Of a stretch of 64,000 bases of DNA, positions 1 through 12,024 are shown piece by piece. This DNA comes from Cercospora beticola (taxonomy: Eukaryota; Ascomycota; Dothideomycetes; Mycosphaerellales; Mycosphaerellaceae), in assembly GCF_033473495.1 (NCBI RefSeq), contig NC_088943.1:1654001-1718000 (forward strand). Direction: 5' to 3'. The position numbers were made by a program, and so were the translations under genes. Under the pieces are notes generated by a model. The model searched no databases and had not been told where the DNA came from. It saw only the letters and a program-made list of their open reading frames with translations. Position 1 is the first letter of the stretch; each line of letters starts with the position of its first letter.

Positions 1-417
1 AATCCTCGGCCACGGGACGAAGGGCGGCTGCAGTCAAGTCAGCATTGCACACATGAGCTCGGTCGTGGCGTTGCCAGGCTTACGATAGAAGATCGCGGCG
101 CCCGTCGAACTCGTCCCAGCGGCGAACGCGAGAATAACGGTCATCATCCACTTCGTGCCATTCTTGTATTCGGAAGGCTTCTCGACCTCAGAAACGATCG
201 ATAAATTTGCCCAAAGACCTCTGCGCTCGCCTCTAGGCACAGCAACTGGCCCGCTGGGACCTGATTCAGGAGATTCCTGCTTTTCTGTTTGCGCAGAGTC
301 CGCGTTTTGAGGAGGCTCTGCTTCCACCTCTTTCTCCTCTCGAGTCGAGCTTGCTGTGGTCGAGCTCGCGTCACTTGGATTCTCGCGCGCTGCGGGCATT
401 TTGGGCTCCTCTGACAT
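1..417 (-). CDS. MFS transporter, 5' part only (runs off left edge)
   Basis: This is the N-terminal part of a major facilitator drug:H+ antiporter-type transporter at the plasma membrane. The start is the ATG at 417; the frame is open further upstream but with no earlier ATG. About 75 polar, Ser/Glu/Pro-rich residues precede the first membrane segment (KWMMTVILAFAAGTSS). A 56-nt intron (28-83, GTAAGC...CTGCAG) joins IFY to PALRPVAED, giving the IFYPAL-x-P-x-A pattern typical of TM1 in fungal DHA1 exporters. The rest of the gene lies outside the window, so substrate and integrity cannot be judged. It is followed on the same strand by a reductase and an AflY-type gene, so a metabolite exporter is plausible (inference). 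Confidence 0.75.
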
Positions 418-1273
418 TGTGCTCGACTCACTCCAGACCTTGGGACAACACGCTTGCCACCGTCTCCAAATATGCCGTCGACGTTCTGTTTTGGGCAAGT
501 TCAAAGTGAATCAAAGTCTTGGTATCAAGGACCAAAGATGACTTCAATCAAGAATCGCAGATGCCAAAGAAGATCAAGTTTGCAAACGTTTTTGCAAGCA
601 AAGCTGCAAGGGAACAAGCAGGGATAGCAGGAGGCGCGTATATCACCACGCTGTTTTCTTCGGGCTTACAGCTTATGGCCCGGGAGACTTGACGTACGGG
701 GCACGAATTGTCTGTACTTGGGAAGATCATCAAATGATCAACAGCGGACAGCCACGAATCAGCCCGGAATTATTAGGCACTCCAGCTCTCGCTCCCTTAT
801 CAGACTCCGGTGATCAGCGGACATTCATGCCATTTTGGCAGACACTCGTACAAAAGGCTTGTATGGTGTTCGACTTTGCGCAAACGGGATTTCGCAGCCA
901 CTTGCGCGGCCCTGCATAAAGCTTGCGACCCGGTGAGAAACTCTCTCACACAGCTTGTATCGAAGATTGCCAATTGAGGTTGTGAAGATCTGCATGTGCA
1001 GGGATTGAATTTCCGCCATGTGGCATACCCCGATGCAAAACCCGATCACGGGATTTCGTGAGCAAATGGCGACGAAGGCACCCCGTGGGCTCCACGACGT
1101 GGGTGCATCGACGTGTTCATCCACGACGGCTTTGAATCGTGTCCTCACTTGGACGCGCTGCCACTGTGAGCGTTTCGCGATTACAGACGAATCTGATGTC
1201 TTGGTATTTCGATCGGTCTACAAGCTGGATACACTGACTTCTTGCAGTAAAGCATTTGCTATGGAACGAGGAA
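418..1273. other. Intergenic, no gene seen
   Basis: This stretch lies between the MFS start and the reductase stop, both on the minus strand. Only short open frames in conflicting orientations are present. It should hold the MFS promoter; I see no clear RNA gene or repeat. Confidence 0.5.
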
Positions 1274-2386
1274 TCATACTTTGATCACGAGCTTTGTTGC
1301 GCTGACGCCCTTTCGCATTCTGTCGATGCCATTCTGGATGTATTCAAAGCCTTCTCCGACAATCTCGGGGTTGGGCTTTGGTTGCAGGCTGCCATTCGCA
1401 AGTGCCTTTTCCATCCAGTCATGTACGATTTTGTAGACTGGACCAGCTCTCAAAGCAGGAATGCTCACTAGGTAAAATGTTAGCTGATTTTCTTGCAGTG
1501 TTTTCAGAATCGAGGTAGTCTACTCACATCTCTGCGCAACGACGCCCTCTGGAAGCTGGACGTTAGGCGGATTCAACACCGCAGCGATCTTCCGTGGCCC
1601 AGTCGTTTTTGCCAGGATCTTTGCACAAGGCAGGAACGATCTTTCTCGGTCTACAATGGCATCGTACGCTCCAATGACTGTCTTACCATCCAAGGCCGCG
1701 GTGATTTCGCTTTCAACATCTGGCTGAGTATGATCGAACACTTTCGATGCGCCAATCGAACGAACCAGATCATGATTGCGTTTGCTCGCTGTCGTGTAAA
1801 CCTCATAACCCGCGGCTTTGGCCATCTGTATCGCACAGCAACCAACACTCGAGCTACCTCCCCATACCAACAATACAGAGCCTGGCCCGGCAGCTGTTGA
1901 ACTGGTCGCCTCACCACCTAGCGCATTTGTGTGCAGACCCAACTGCTCGGGAACGAAAAGCCCTGCCGCAGCAGTGTCGCATGCCAAAGGCAAAACAGCT
2001 CCAGCCTCGAAAGGAACATTAACTGGCAGAAGTGTCGTGTTGCTCTCATCTAACCGCACGTACAACTGGAACCCACCCCTCGAAGGTTGACCTGTCTGTG
2101 CTCCGTTCGCATTCGCGATTACTCGGTCTCCTACGTGGCGTGTCGAAACTTCGGATCCAATCTCTACGACTGTACCGGACAGGTCTGCGCCTAAGATTGT
2201 TGGGTATGGGATTTCTTTGCCGCCGATCGGAGGGTTGGTGTCTTGAATCTTATATTCAAGAGGGTTGATGGCGACGTGCGATGTTTTGATTATGATATCT
2301 TTTGGGCCAGGCGTGGGATATGGAGCTGGTTGGACTTCTAGGCGTGCTTTGGGTGCTGGAATCCATGCTGCTTTGTTGTCAGGCAT
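1274..2386 (-). CDS. Zinc-type alcohol dehydrogenase / trans-enoyl-reductase-like MDR protein
   Basis: A medium-chain dehydrogenase/reductase, probably cytosolic and NADPH-dependent, of the fungal class that includes stand-alone enoyl reductases of metabolite pathways. The GroES-like N-terminal part contains YPTILGADLSGTVVEIGSE and GDRVIANANG. The Rossmann part contains the VLLVWGGSSSVG nucleotide-binding loop and IQMAKAAGYEVYTTAS. An intron at 1468-1527 (60 nt) joins VVAQR to LSIPALRAG. The ATG at 2386 (MPDNKAAW) matches the usual start of the family. An in-frame ATG at 2515 would add 43 residues with a hydrophobic stretch and cannot be excluded. No catalytic-zinc Cys/His pattern stands out, as expected for enoyl-reductase-like members. 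Its neighbours suggest a tailoring role (inference). Confidence 0.85.
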
Positions 2387-3104
2387 GGTTGGATATTTGG
2401 CGATGTTGTTGACGATTTGGTGCGTTGCTGTGCTTGTTGTCGTTCGTTTGGACACACCCAGCAAGAGCAAAGCTGACACTGTATAGATTCTTCGACTGCT
2501 GAGTTGTAACAACATCAAGATGGATCAAGAGGTCGATAAAACCTGTTCCATGATATTGGATCCGAAGCTCCGTTCGGGGTTAACGATATGCTCATTGACA
2601 TTCGCGACTTTTGGCATTCGTGTGAGATCGTTATCTCCGACTTCATCACGCGCCACTCCTTCATCCTTTCTCCCCAACACCAAACCAAATCCTAACTATG
2701 CTTCCACCTACCATCCCTGTGTGCTGGGAGTTTTGCATTTAGAGATTGTGGTCTGAGTAGAAGTGAACCAAGCACCGCCAGCATCTCGGCCATGGCGTCC
2801 TCGGAGTTCCAGATCCTTGCTCGGGTTTTGCACCGAAGACTTTGATTCGCTGGGACTCAGCCGTTGACGACATGGGTTTGCACCTCAGCTCGTTCCTGGT
2901 GGCGCACTGGTTTCCTCTCGAAGACAATCGAAACACTACTGCAACGTACAAGCATCGTGAAGACCTCGAGCTGAGGTTGGGTATAGTCATGTCGAGACTG
3001 CACGATATGGCATACCACAGAAGCGGTGCATCATGTTGCTAAGCTGGTTGAGCAATTTCTTGCTATCCTAAAGACTATGCAGACGCTCATCTATTATACA
3101 ACTC
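2387..3104. other. Intergenic, no gene seen
   Basis: Between the reductase start and the AflY-like stop, all on the minus strand. Small open frames on both strands show no recognisable protein. The reductase promoter is expected here. Confidence 0.5.
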
Positions 3105-4687
3105 TTACGACCGCTCAGGCGACCCCCGAGCACTATCATGCAAAAACTCCGGCTTACCCTCTGCCAGATCTGGAACATTATCCCAGGCCTTCGGAAGACC
3201 ATCGTAGAACACCCATCGCGTAGCATTCGCGACAACGAACTCTCCGCCATGGCCGATATTCTTCGCCATCGTCTCCGCAACCTCCTTCGGCATCTTTGTC
3301 CCTCCCGGTTGCATAGACCTCTCAATCGAATCCATGGCGATATGAGCGATCTTTACGAAATCTTTCTTTGCGATTGGCAGTTCGCAGCCCATCTCTGTGA
3401 AATGCTGTTCCAGGCTGTAAAGTGAACGGATCAGTTTTGTGGCATGGCCTTCGTCGCGGTATACGATCGAACGATGGAATAGCTCTGGCCAGCTATCTGT
3501 TTCGTTCTTCGGAGTATAGTTGATAATGCGCTCAGGATACAGATCCGGACATCCACATCCTGCGTACATCACGGCGTCGACTCTCCCTTTGGCTTCGAGA
3601 ATGCGGGCTTTCTCTTCCAGGGTTAACCAATCTTGTGCAATTATGGCGGGATAGTATCCAGAAAGTGTGACATTGTGCAACAACACAAAGTCGATCTTCT
3701 CCCGCTTGCCAGGTCGTTGCGCAGCGCCCATGATGTATGCGGCAGTATGCATCATTTCGCTCATCTTTTGTTGAATATCCTCTTCTGTGGGCTCGACTCG
3801 GAATTGGCTGAGATGACGAGCGAATTGCTCGCTATTCACTCGCTTCATGAGACCATCTGCGATTTTGTTGAAGGGGTCGTCGTCCTTGACAGCCTGAGCG
3901 ATGGCAGGATCGTATTGCATTGTCTTGGTGATTTGCAGGAGAGGATGTGACTTCGATTCGGGATTATTACGCAAGTATTCCTCTGTGGGAAGCAGAAATT
4001 CCTTGGGCCAGTTCTCGTGCACACAAGCTCCGGCGAGGGATTCTGCCAATACGCTGGATTGTTGCCACTCGATTGCACATCCGAGATGGATCATTGGGTG
4101 TACGAGGTCTATCACATTGTTAGCAAGTCATGTTGAGAGCAACACGAAAATCGCCGACTAACCTGTATACATCCTACAGAAAATGTCATCGGCTCTCGCA
4201 TCGCCCTTGAGCACATATTCTCGAATTACCGCCTCCGGCCCCATCGATTTGATTTCGGACTGGAAGAACTCCAAAAAGTCGATATAGTGTACATCTTTGC
4301 CCAAACAGTCGTTGAAAACTGCCGGATCGTGCAGATCAAGGTCATTCGGCACAGTTTCATGATCCCGATCGATGGGCGCTTGGTATGGTGCATTGTAATC
4401 CCACATGTCTTTCAACTCTTCTGTCGTGGCTCCGAGGGAGTACATGGCGAGTAAGTGGTGGGTGATGTGGTTGTGGAAGCCGGCGTTCCTGCGTGAGAAT
4501 TGTCAGTGTTTCTTTCTGCTGAGTATTGGGTAAATGAGTCTCACCATCGTGTATGGAAGAGATCATGATTGAGGGTTAACAACTCGGATGTTAATCTCGC
4601 GCTCTCTTCTGTAAGGCATTCGGCATGCGTATAGCCTGGAGTGTCTTTGGTCGTCAATTCGACTTTGTCTACAGGTGCTGTGAACAT
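3105..4687 (-). CDS. AflY / questin-oxidase-like protein (DUF4243 family)
   Basis: The family includes AflY/HypA-type and questin-oxidase-type enzymes, which carry out Baeyer-Villiger-like cleavage of anthraquinone intermediates in fungal polyketide pathways. Three exons read as one 490-aa frame: 4687-4545, 4488-4163 and 4108-3105. Introns of 56 nt (4489-4544) and 54 nt (4109-4162) join LFHTRW to NAGFHNHITHHLLAMYSLGA and RMYT to DLVHPMIHLGCAIEW. The H-N-H and HPMIHLGCAIE histidine motifs, and the length, are family hallmarks. The ATG at 4687 (MFTAPVDKVEL) was chosen because the sequence upstream is low-quality and reaches a poly-T run. Neighbouring genes give a metabolite-cluster context. No polyketide synthase is visible in the window, so the substrate is unknown. 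Confidence 0.85.
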
Positions 4688-5415
4688 GATAGCTGCACGA
4701 TCGTAGAAACAAAACTGATGAGAAACGCTGTTGGAGTTTTGCGAACGAGAAAATGATGCACTGCCAACGCCGATAGTGCCATTGAACTCAACTATATCGA
4801 TATCCCCGCGAATGCAATAGCCGGATATACTCGCGATCGTAGCAATGGTTGAAGGCCGGAAACCCGAAGGATTCCCCGACCCACTTTTTTTTTGACATGT
4901 GCCTGTCAATGTCAGCATGGAAGGCTTCGGGGAACCCTGATGTTTCAATTCAGATCTCTGCGACACATTCGTGCTTATGCGACAATGGAGACTACAGTCT
5001 CTGCAGTCTAATCAGGGAAATGTACTCGTCGTGGAAGCCTCATTCCATACAGAATTTAGACATGCAGCTATCGCTATGAGATACAGTCGCATGTGATGCA
5101 TCAAGAAACATTGAGAAAACGTCTGACTCATAGAGAAAGGATCTTAAATTGCATTGATAATGCTTGAAGAAGTAGACGATATGGAAGACAGTCGAGCACC
5201 CGACAAAGAGCGACCCAATAACTGAAAGGTGCCATGAAGCATGAAATATATTTGGAAAGACAAATCGTCTTTTGAATAAGCAGTATTACAGATGTTACGG
5301 AATTATAAACATGCCATTAGGCACAATAGCAGGCAGCAACAGCCTCAGCAGGGTCTCGTCTGGTCTTTATCGTTCGTGCTCCCATCCTCATCGATCTCAT
5401 GTCATGACCATCACT
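4688..5415. other. Intergenic: promoter of AflY-like gene and 3' side of secreted-protein gene
   Basis: No coding signal is supported. A T-run lies near 4886-4894. Small frames on both strands look like noise. Confidence 0.45.
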
Positions 5416-6409
5416 CTAGTTGTCGTCGCCGACGAGGTCGACGTAGTTGAGCTGGACGCGTGTGCACTCGACGAGCTCGCCAGTAGAGATGACCAAGACC
5501 TCGTCGAGGGACTCGCCTGGGCAGACGCTGAGGACGTTGATAGAGGCAATACCATCGCCAAGAGGGAAGGCAATGCGGAGGTCAAGAGACTCGTCATCCT
5601 CATCCTGAGCGACAGTGACGAAAAGGTTGCCCTCGCCAGCGACAGCGTCAGCGGCATCGGCGAAGAAGACGTAGTATGCGGTCTCGCCCTCGGTGGTGGT
5701 CAGGAACTGGTTGCCGACGTTGGCAAGGGCGAACTGCGAAGTGGTGGAGTCGAAGAGGACAGAGTCATCACCAGTCTCTGGGTTTGGCGAGGAGATGAAG
5801 ACGTCGGCGGTAACATCGGTGTCGAGGAAGTTGCCGAAGGTCAGGAGGTCTTGAGCGAGTTCTGCATCGTTCGCTACGAAGGCGGCGTCGCCGATGGCTG
5901 GGAGGAACTCAGTGATCGCATCAGTGAGGACGTTGCCGATGTAGATGTTGTATGGAGTTGGCACGACTGGTACAGTGGTGGTAGTAGTCGTGGCCGAGGT
6001 CGTAGTGGTGGTCGAGGTGGTAGCAGTTGTTGTTGTTGCTGGGATGGTGGTGGTCCTCATTGTGGTTGGGTAGTACGACTTGGTTGGGTAACCTGGTTGG
6101 TAACCTGGTCCGTACTTGGGGCCCTCGTACGATGGCTCCTCAGGCTTGTACTCTGGCTTTGGTGCCTCGTAAGCTGGCTCCTTGGGCTGGTACTCTGGCT
6201 TCTCGGCCTCGTAGTGAGGCTTCTCGGCCTCGTAGTGAGGCTTCTCAGCCTCGTAGCTTGGGGAGCCATAGCCGCCATAGCCACCTGCGGCGACGACAGT
6301 GGAGCTGAAAGTGTGTGAGCAGGCGCAACTGACTGTCTTGATGCGTCTTGATGCGATGATTGACTTACAATGCGGCAGCGCCAGCAAAGATCTCGACGAA
6401 GTTGACCAT
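5416..6409 (-). CDS. Secreted repeat- and threonine-rich protein, unknown function
   Basis: A 309-aa protein from two exons (6409-6369 and 6304-5416; intron 6305-6368, GTAAGT...TTTCAG). The join gives a clean signal peptide, MVNFVEIFAGAAAFSTVVA, which is split by the intron. The mature protein starts with GGYGGYG, then has about seven degenerate YEAEKPx/YEAPKPx-type repeats (about residues 30-75), a Tyr/Pro/Gly stretch, a run of about 35 Thr/Ser/Ala-rich residues likely to be O-mannosylated, and an acidic C-terminal domain of about 170 residues with two cysteines (CPGESL, ECTRVQL). A TATAAG lies about 135 nt upstream of the ATG. Extracellular or wall location is inferred from the signal peptide and Thr-rich stalk. 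I do not recognise the C-terminal domain. Confidence 0.8.
6197..6259 (-). repeat. Three tandem 21-nt units coding YEAEKP(H)
   Basis: The unit ggcttctcggcctcgtagtg(a) occurs at 6197-6217 and 6218-6238, with a slightly diverged third copy at 6239-6259. The 21-nt period preserves the reading frame, so copy-number change would lengthen or shorten the repeat domain by seven residues. Confidence 0.9.
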
Positions 6410-8170
6410 TTTGATTGATTGTTTGTTTTGGTTTTTTTGTGGTTTTTGAGTTGCTGAGGCTGATGAGCGAGTGTGGGTAGTTGGTTGCTGTGAAAAGATG
6501 CTGTTGCTGATAGAATGAGAAGAGAGGGAATTCTTCTGCCTTCTTATACAGGTCTTCTCAACAGCTGAGGCTCTCAATCGCGACATTCGATAGCATGAGA
6601 GACATGTGCAATATCGACGGACCATGGTTGGGGTCCCACATAACGGCGTGAGGCAGATCAAGCCGTTTCAATGTCTCTATAAGCTTTTCAATGTTGTTTT
6701 CGTCTGCTGTCTCCGCACTTGGAGAAGGATAATGTACCTTGACAGATTTTGGACCTACCGTGAACATACTGATTTTGCTATCCGTACAAGCATCTTGCAA
6801 TCGAATCGAGTCTCCAAGTGCTTGGTGTATTGGAACTTCGAGGTAGTGGATGTGTGTTAGAGCAGTCGTGCATGGCCAAGACAAACGCCGGGTCGCGGAC
6901 AACGTGCAACGTTCAAACGGTCGTACCGGCTGAGCCAATCTATCAAAATGCTTTTGGTGATCTTGGATACCGTTTCCTTTCGATTGGGCACCTGTAGAGC
7001 GGCAACACGGTTGCTTGTAGGCCATGGCTTAGATCTTGTCTCTCATTCCTGCTTGTACTTGATGCTGATGTTCACAGCTTCCGGTCAAACCATGCATGAT
7101 AGTCATCAGCAGGAGAGATCGTTGAGAAAGCTACTGCATTGCAGTGCAAGTCAGTTCGATCAGTAACCCGTCTCTAGTGGTTTGCGAACGCTGTGCGTTT
7201 TCAACTAGTCTTCGTCTGTCGCTATCTCAGCTGCGTGGGAGCACGTTTCTCATCATTGATCTCAGCTTAAAATGACCACGATGTTCGGTATCCGCGCCGC
7301 ACTCCGTCTATGAAGCGCACATGCATTCTGCGAGAGACTCTGGTCCTCTAACGCACGCGATGCCACGCGGAAACAGTATCATCTTGCGCTGCAGAGCACA
7401 GACAACGCTTCCTTTGTGTTCTTCCAGACAATCGTGCCGAGCCGAATCCGCTGAGGTGTTTTGGCAGGAGTCCTGGAGCTTGCTGCTCAACCTGCAGGGT
7501 TCTTGGAGGCTTGCTTGCTCCCGAGACGGCATTTTGCAACGTTAAGATGAATATGATGAATATCACGGATATGTTGTGGATGATTGTTGGTGCTGGCAAG
7601 TGCAAAAGGGTCAGCCACGGACCCCTCAATCGTCACAGCTTGGCGGGTCCACAATTTAAGATTCTCTCCGTACTGTATTTCTTATTTCCAAGTCCACAAT
7701 CTACCAGCCGTGCTGTCTGCTTCCCTCTCAAGCCGCAATCCTTCGTTGCATACTCTCCTCCAGCATCACGTCTTCAGCCTTCAGACATCATCTGTTCTCC
7801 CTCCAAGATCGCACTCGTGGTGCCTGTGATAAGTCGACGGTAAAAATGCTACTTTCGCTGATCTACCTCTCGATCCCTGGATGACGCTTAATTCGTGTCC
7901 ACTAGCCTCTAGCCCCAATGGCGAATCCCAAACCATCGACAAGTTTCGTGATCGCCAGACGCTCATTCCCAAATGGCTCGGCGAACACTTTACCAAACAC
8001 ATAGTATGCAAACGAGCGAAGCCTGTCAAGCTGTCGAGCCCTGGAACTAGGCTCTTCATAGCACTTGCACCCTGATGCCACCGAATCATCAAGCACCAGT
8101 TCTTGGAATTTCTGTGGTTTGACCGAGGTCACCAAGCAGCGCAAAGATGTCCTCTCCTAGAAGCAGGCCG
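6410..8170. other. Intergenic; one doubtful minus-strand ORF at 6558-7025
   Basis: This is the shared upstream region of the secreted-protein gene (minus) and the NRPS-like gene (plus). A minus-strand frame with a genuine ATG at 7025 stays open for 155 codons to 6558. It resembles no family I know and has no clear splice partners, so I do not call it a gene. The remaining open frames are short. Confidence 0.4.
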
Positions 8171-8214
8171 CCAATGGTACGCCAATGTAACGACGAAGAT
8201 TGCCGGCTATATAA
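8171..8214 (+). promoter_or_regulatory. Likely core promoter of the NRPS-like gene: two CCAAT boxes and a TATA box
   Basis: CCAAT occurs at 8171-8175 and 8182-8186, and TATATAA at 8208-8214. That is about 55-100 nt upstream of the proposed ATG at 8269. The spacing supports the choice of the very short first exon. Confidence 0.55.
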
Positions 8215-8268
8215 TTCCCAGTCTCATGCCGTTGTGTTGTGCTCGAGATCACTTTTTAATCGCACAAA

Positions 8269-11200
8269 ATGACCGGTTAATCCAGAACCCAGCTGGCCGA
8301 GAATCGCCAGAACGATTCGCGAGCATCGAACCCTTACATATCAGAAGTTCATGGAGCGGCTCTGCCCAAACCTGTATTGGGACTTCGCAAACTGCTCGCA
8401 CACACAGCAGAACAATACGCTCGGCGGCCTGCTTTGATATGCATGCACCAGACTAGCGACATCGTATCGATTGAATTTCCCGAAAAGTACAGCCTACGAC
8501 CACAGGATGCATCTTCAGCTCAATATCTTCGCTGGTCCCACGGACAACTACAATATGCTGCACGACTCCTGGCAAGCGGCCTTCGCGATCAAGGCCTGCG
8601 AGCAGGTCAACCGATCGCAACATACTTGCCCAATGGCATGGAATGGGCTGTCACGTTTCGGGCCGCGTCGATTCTGCGATGTCCATTCGTGCCGCTGAAC
8701 CCCCGAGGTGTAGCAAATGTGGCCGAAGTGGAACATATGCTGAAGACGTCAGGGGCGAGAGCTATCATCGCTGGGGATGCTGATATCGCAGCAAAACTGG
8801 CCAGTGCCGTTCCAGATCTCATCTCTGCGATGTCTATACGCGCAGTTCCACAACAGAAATCGAACACAGCACTCGAGTCCTGGATCAACTTCTACGAACT
8901 TTTCAAGTCTGGCAAAGATGCAGAAGACTGGGATGAGGATAGGCCGCACGACAGCCCAATGGACTCTCCAGTCCAGTCGGAAGATGACGAGGTTGCTGTT
9001 ATTGTCTTCACGAGCGGCACGACATCGTTAGCCAAAGGTGGACTTCATACCAATGCTAGTGTCGGAAATTCTCTTCTGTCGCAGGCTATGGCACTGAGAC
9101 TCACTCCATCCCATCGAACTTGCTGTCATATGCCCAATCATCATATCGCCGGAATCAACATCGCTCTGGGATTTATGATCGTGGGAGGCTGCACTGTCTT
9201 CCCTTCTGCGTCCTTCGATCCAGCAGCGTCTCTTCGAGCGTAAGTCACTCGAATTCCCCTTGCTCTCCCGGCCTCTTCTGAGCTAACGCGTGAGCAGTAT
9301 TGACCAAGAGCGATGCACAAATCTACCTTCCGTCCCTGCAATCCTTCAGGCAATTGCCGCACACCCCAGCGCATCGTCTACCGACACTTCTTCACTGAGG
9401 AACATTGAACTCGGAGCTACCACCATCCTGCTAGAGCACCGAAGGCTATGTTGGACAGGCCTAAGATGCAAGAGCATGACAAATTCATACGCTGCTACGG
9501 AAGCTGTGCCTATCACAACAGCATTCTTCGATACTAGGACTGCGGAAGTGGTGTCTGTAGGATCAGTGGTCGATGGGGCACGAGTGCGAATCTGTGCACC
9601 GGACACACGCCAACCTGTGCCGAGAGGCGAAGCTGGCGAGATGCACATCAGCGGAGCTCACCTCATTCAAGGCTATCTTGGTGGCTTCTCTGCAAAGAGC
9701 TTCTACGATGATGAGCATGGTAGATGGTTCATGACGGGTGATCAAGGTATTATGGCCAACGATGGCACTGTGACTATCTCGGGGCGATACAAGGATCTCA
9801 TCATCCGAGGAGGTGAGAATATCGCTCCTGCTGCGATCGAGGCTGTCCTGGACGCGAAGCTCAAAATTCAGGTAAGTGGTCAACGAGGAAGGCTGGAACT
9901 GTTGAACTAACGGAAATTAGGCACAAGTAGTGGGTGTACGAAGTGAAGAAGCCGGCGAAGTTCCAGTGGCCATCATCCAGCAGCAGAACGATAACACTTT
10001 GCCAACCGCCGAAATTCGAAAAATTCTCGTTGCAGCGTTGGGCCCTGCTTTCGTACCAGAGAACTTCTACATCTTGCAAGATCTCGGTCTCAAAGATTAT
10101 CCCCGCACTTCAAGTGGCAAGGTCAGAAAAGTTGAGCTGAAAGAGATTGTGCAAAAACATGAAGACTCGCTGGCGGAGGAAGAACCAGCGGCCAAGGTAT
10201 CCGGGGTTACCGTCGATGATTTGATCAAACTCTGGCGAAAACTCCTCGGTGTCGATGTTTCACCTGAAAGCTCTGTCGGGGACTTCGCAGACAGTATCAC
10301 GTCTATGAGGTTTCGCAACATGGTCAAACGGAATCTTGGAGTGGACATCACGATCGAGGAAATCATCGAAGCTGGGACGGTACAGAAACAAGCCGAACTG
10401 CTCTCGTCGAGGAGCAACACGAAATCACTGCCGCCTGGGCTGGATGTGAAGCGTGAAGGCCCTCCCGACACCGATGATGTCGCCATCACTCTTGGAGAGC
10501 CAGCAGTCATGGCACAGATCAAAGAACAAGTAGCAGAAGCCATCACTCCCCTTGGCTTCTCGTGGGATGAGGATGTTGAGGACGTTCTCCCATCTTGGGA
10601 CCTTGGTTACGAGGTCTTTGGCAACGTAGCAGGGACAGCCAAGGTCAATCACCGCATGGCCATCACGACTAAGCAGGCTGATGTCGATGAACTCTACGCT
10701 GCGTTGCGCATAGCGATTGATCACCATGCCATGCAGCGAAGCTTCGAACTGAAAGGTGCGAATGGAGAGCCAACAATGCGAGTAATCATGCGATCGAACG
10801 ACAAGTGGTTCAAGTATGCGGTGGGAAATATCGAAGCAGTGGACCAACCACAAGACTTGGTCAAGCTGTTGTACGACGGTGTACATTTCCGCGAAGTCGA
10901 CCAACCCTATCCATCCTTCCTGGTGAAGGTGGCCAAGGTGAACTCTACCGGCAAATCTGGACTCATCTGGGCGCTCCAGCATTCGGCGTTGTAAGTCTTT
11001 GCCCTTCATTGTCTCCTCTGACATTTGCTAACTCGTGCACAGTGACGGTCTCGCACTCTCCAGCTTCCTCGACGACCTCGACGCACTTCTCGCCTCGCCA
11101 TCGACACCCCTCCGCGCGCATGTTCCCTACAAAGCTTGGGCGGATACCTACTTCCTCCATCGCACCTCTCCCGCTGCTTCGCGCGCCGTAAACCGACAAA

Positions 11201-12024
11201 TCCAGCGCCTCTCGAACCTCACATCGCAGACGCCCTCTCTGTTCCCGCAACTGCCTTCAGACTACAACCCTCATGCCACAGCCGCCCACCGCAAGACTTA
11301 CTTCGCCCCTAAGATCTCCGTCAGCCTGCCATACCTCTCTTCGCTGCGCAGCCAGCACAGCATCCCACCCTTCATCCTAATCAAAGCCGCCCTCGCCTTC
11401 TTCCTCGCCTCCAAAACCAACACATCCACCGCAATCTTCAGCCAGAACGAAAATGGCCGTACCTGGCCCTTCCTCGAACCCTGGATGCAAACTTCTCTCC
11501 CCGACTGCATGGACCTCGCAGGCCCAACCCTCGAACGCACACTCCAAATCATCCCCATCCCAACAAAAACCTCCTCTTCAAATAACAAACCGACCGCTGT
11601 CCTCCAATTCCTCAAATCCCTCAAATCCAAACAAGACTCCGAAGCCCCCGACGTCCACGCACCCTGGAATCTCATCCGCTCCGGCCTCGCTCAAAAGATC
11701 TCCCCTCCAGCACAAGACCTCTTCGATCTTGCGTCCATGAGCACTTGTCTGAATTATCTCCCCGTCCGAACGAAAGATGGAGAGCTGTTGTATGAAGCGA
11801 TGGAATATCATCAAACGAAAGCGAATTGTGAGACGGCGTGGTTGTATAATTGTTGGATTGAGGGCGATGGTAAAGAGATGAGGCTTTGGAATCAGGTACT
11901 GGCGGATGAGGAAGTTGTGACGAGGGAGCAGGCGAGAGAGTGGGCGAGAGAGGTTATGGAGTGGGCGGAGTGGTTGCAGGATAAGGAAAACTGGGAGAAG
12001 GATGTTGGGGAGAGGGTGAAATGA
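8269..12024 (+). CDS. NRPS-like enzyme, adenylation-carrier-condensation (A-T-C)
   Basis: A predicted 1175-aa monomodular synthetase in five exons: 8269-8275, 8345-9239, 9298-9871, 9921-10990 and 11043-12024. The adenylation domain shows VFTSGTTSLAKGG (about 223-235; core A3, with Ser and Ala in place of the usual Gly and Pro), NSYAATEAVP (A5), MTGDQG (A7), SGRYKDLIIRGGENIAP (A8) and TSSGKVRK (A10 lysine). The carrier motif is GDFADSITSMRF, with Ser617 as the expected phosphopantetheine site. The condensation-type domain has QHSAFDG (H846, D850, G851), a variant of HHxxxDG formed across the last intron, and extends to the C-terminus. No thioesterase or reductase domain follows. The enzyme should activate an acyl or amino substrate and condense it with an amine or alcohol; the substrate is unknown. 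Confidence 0.88.

Noticed and set aside
8377..8379. Start of the synthetase frame at TTG
   Set aside because: It is not an ATG. An upstream ATG with a short intron restores frame and fits the TATA box better.
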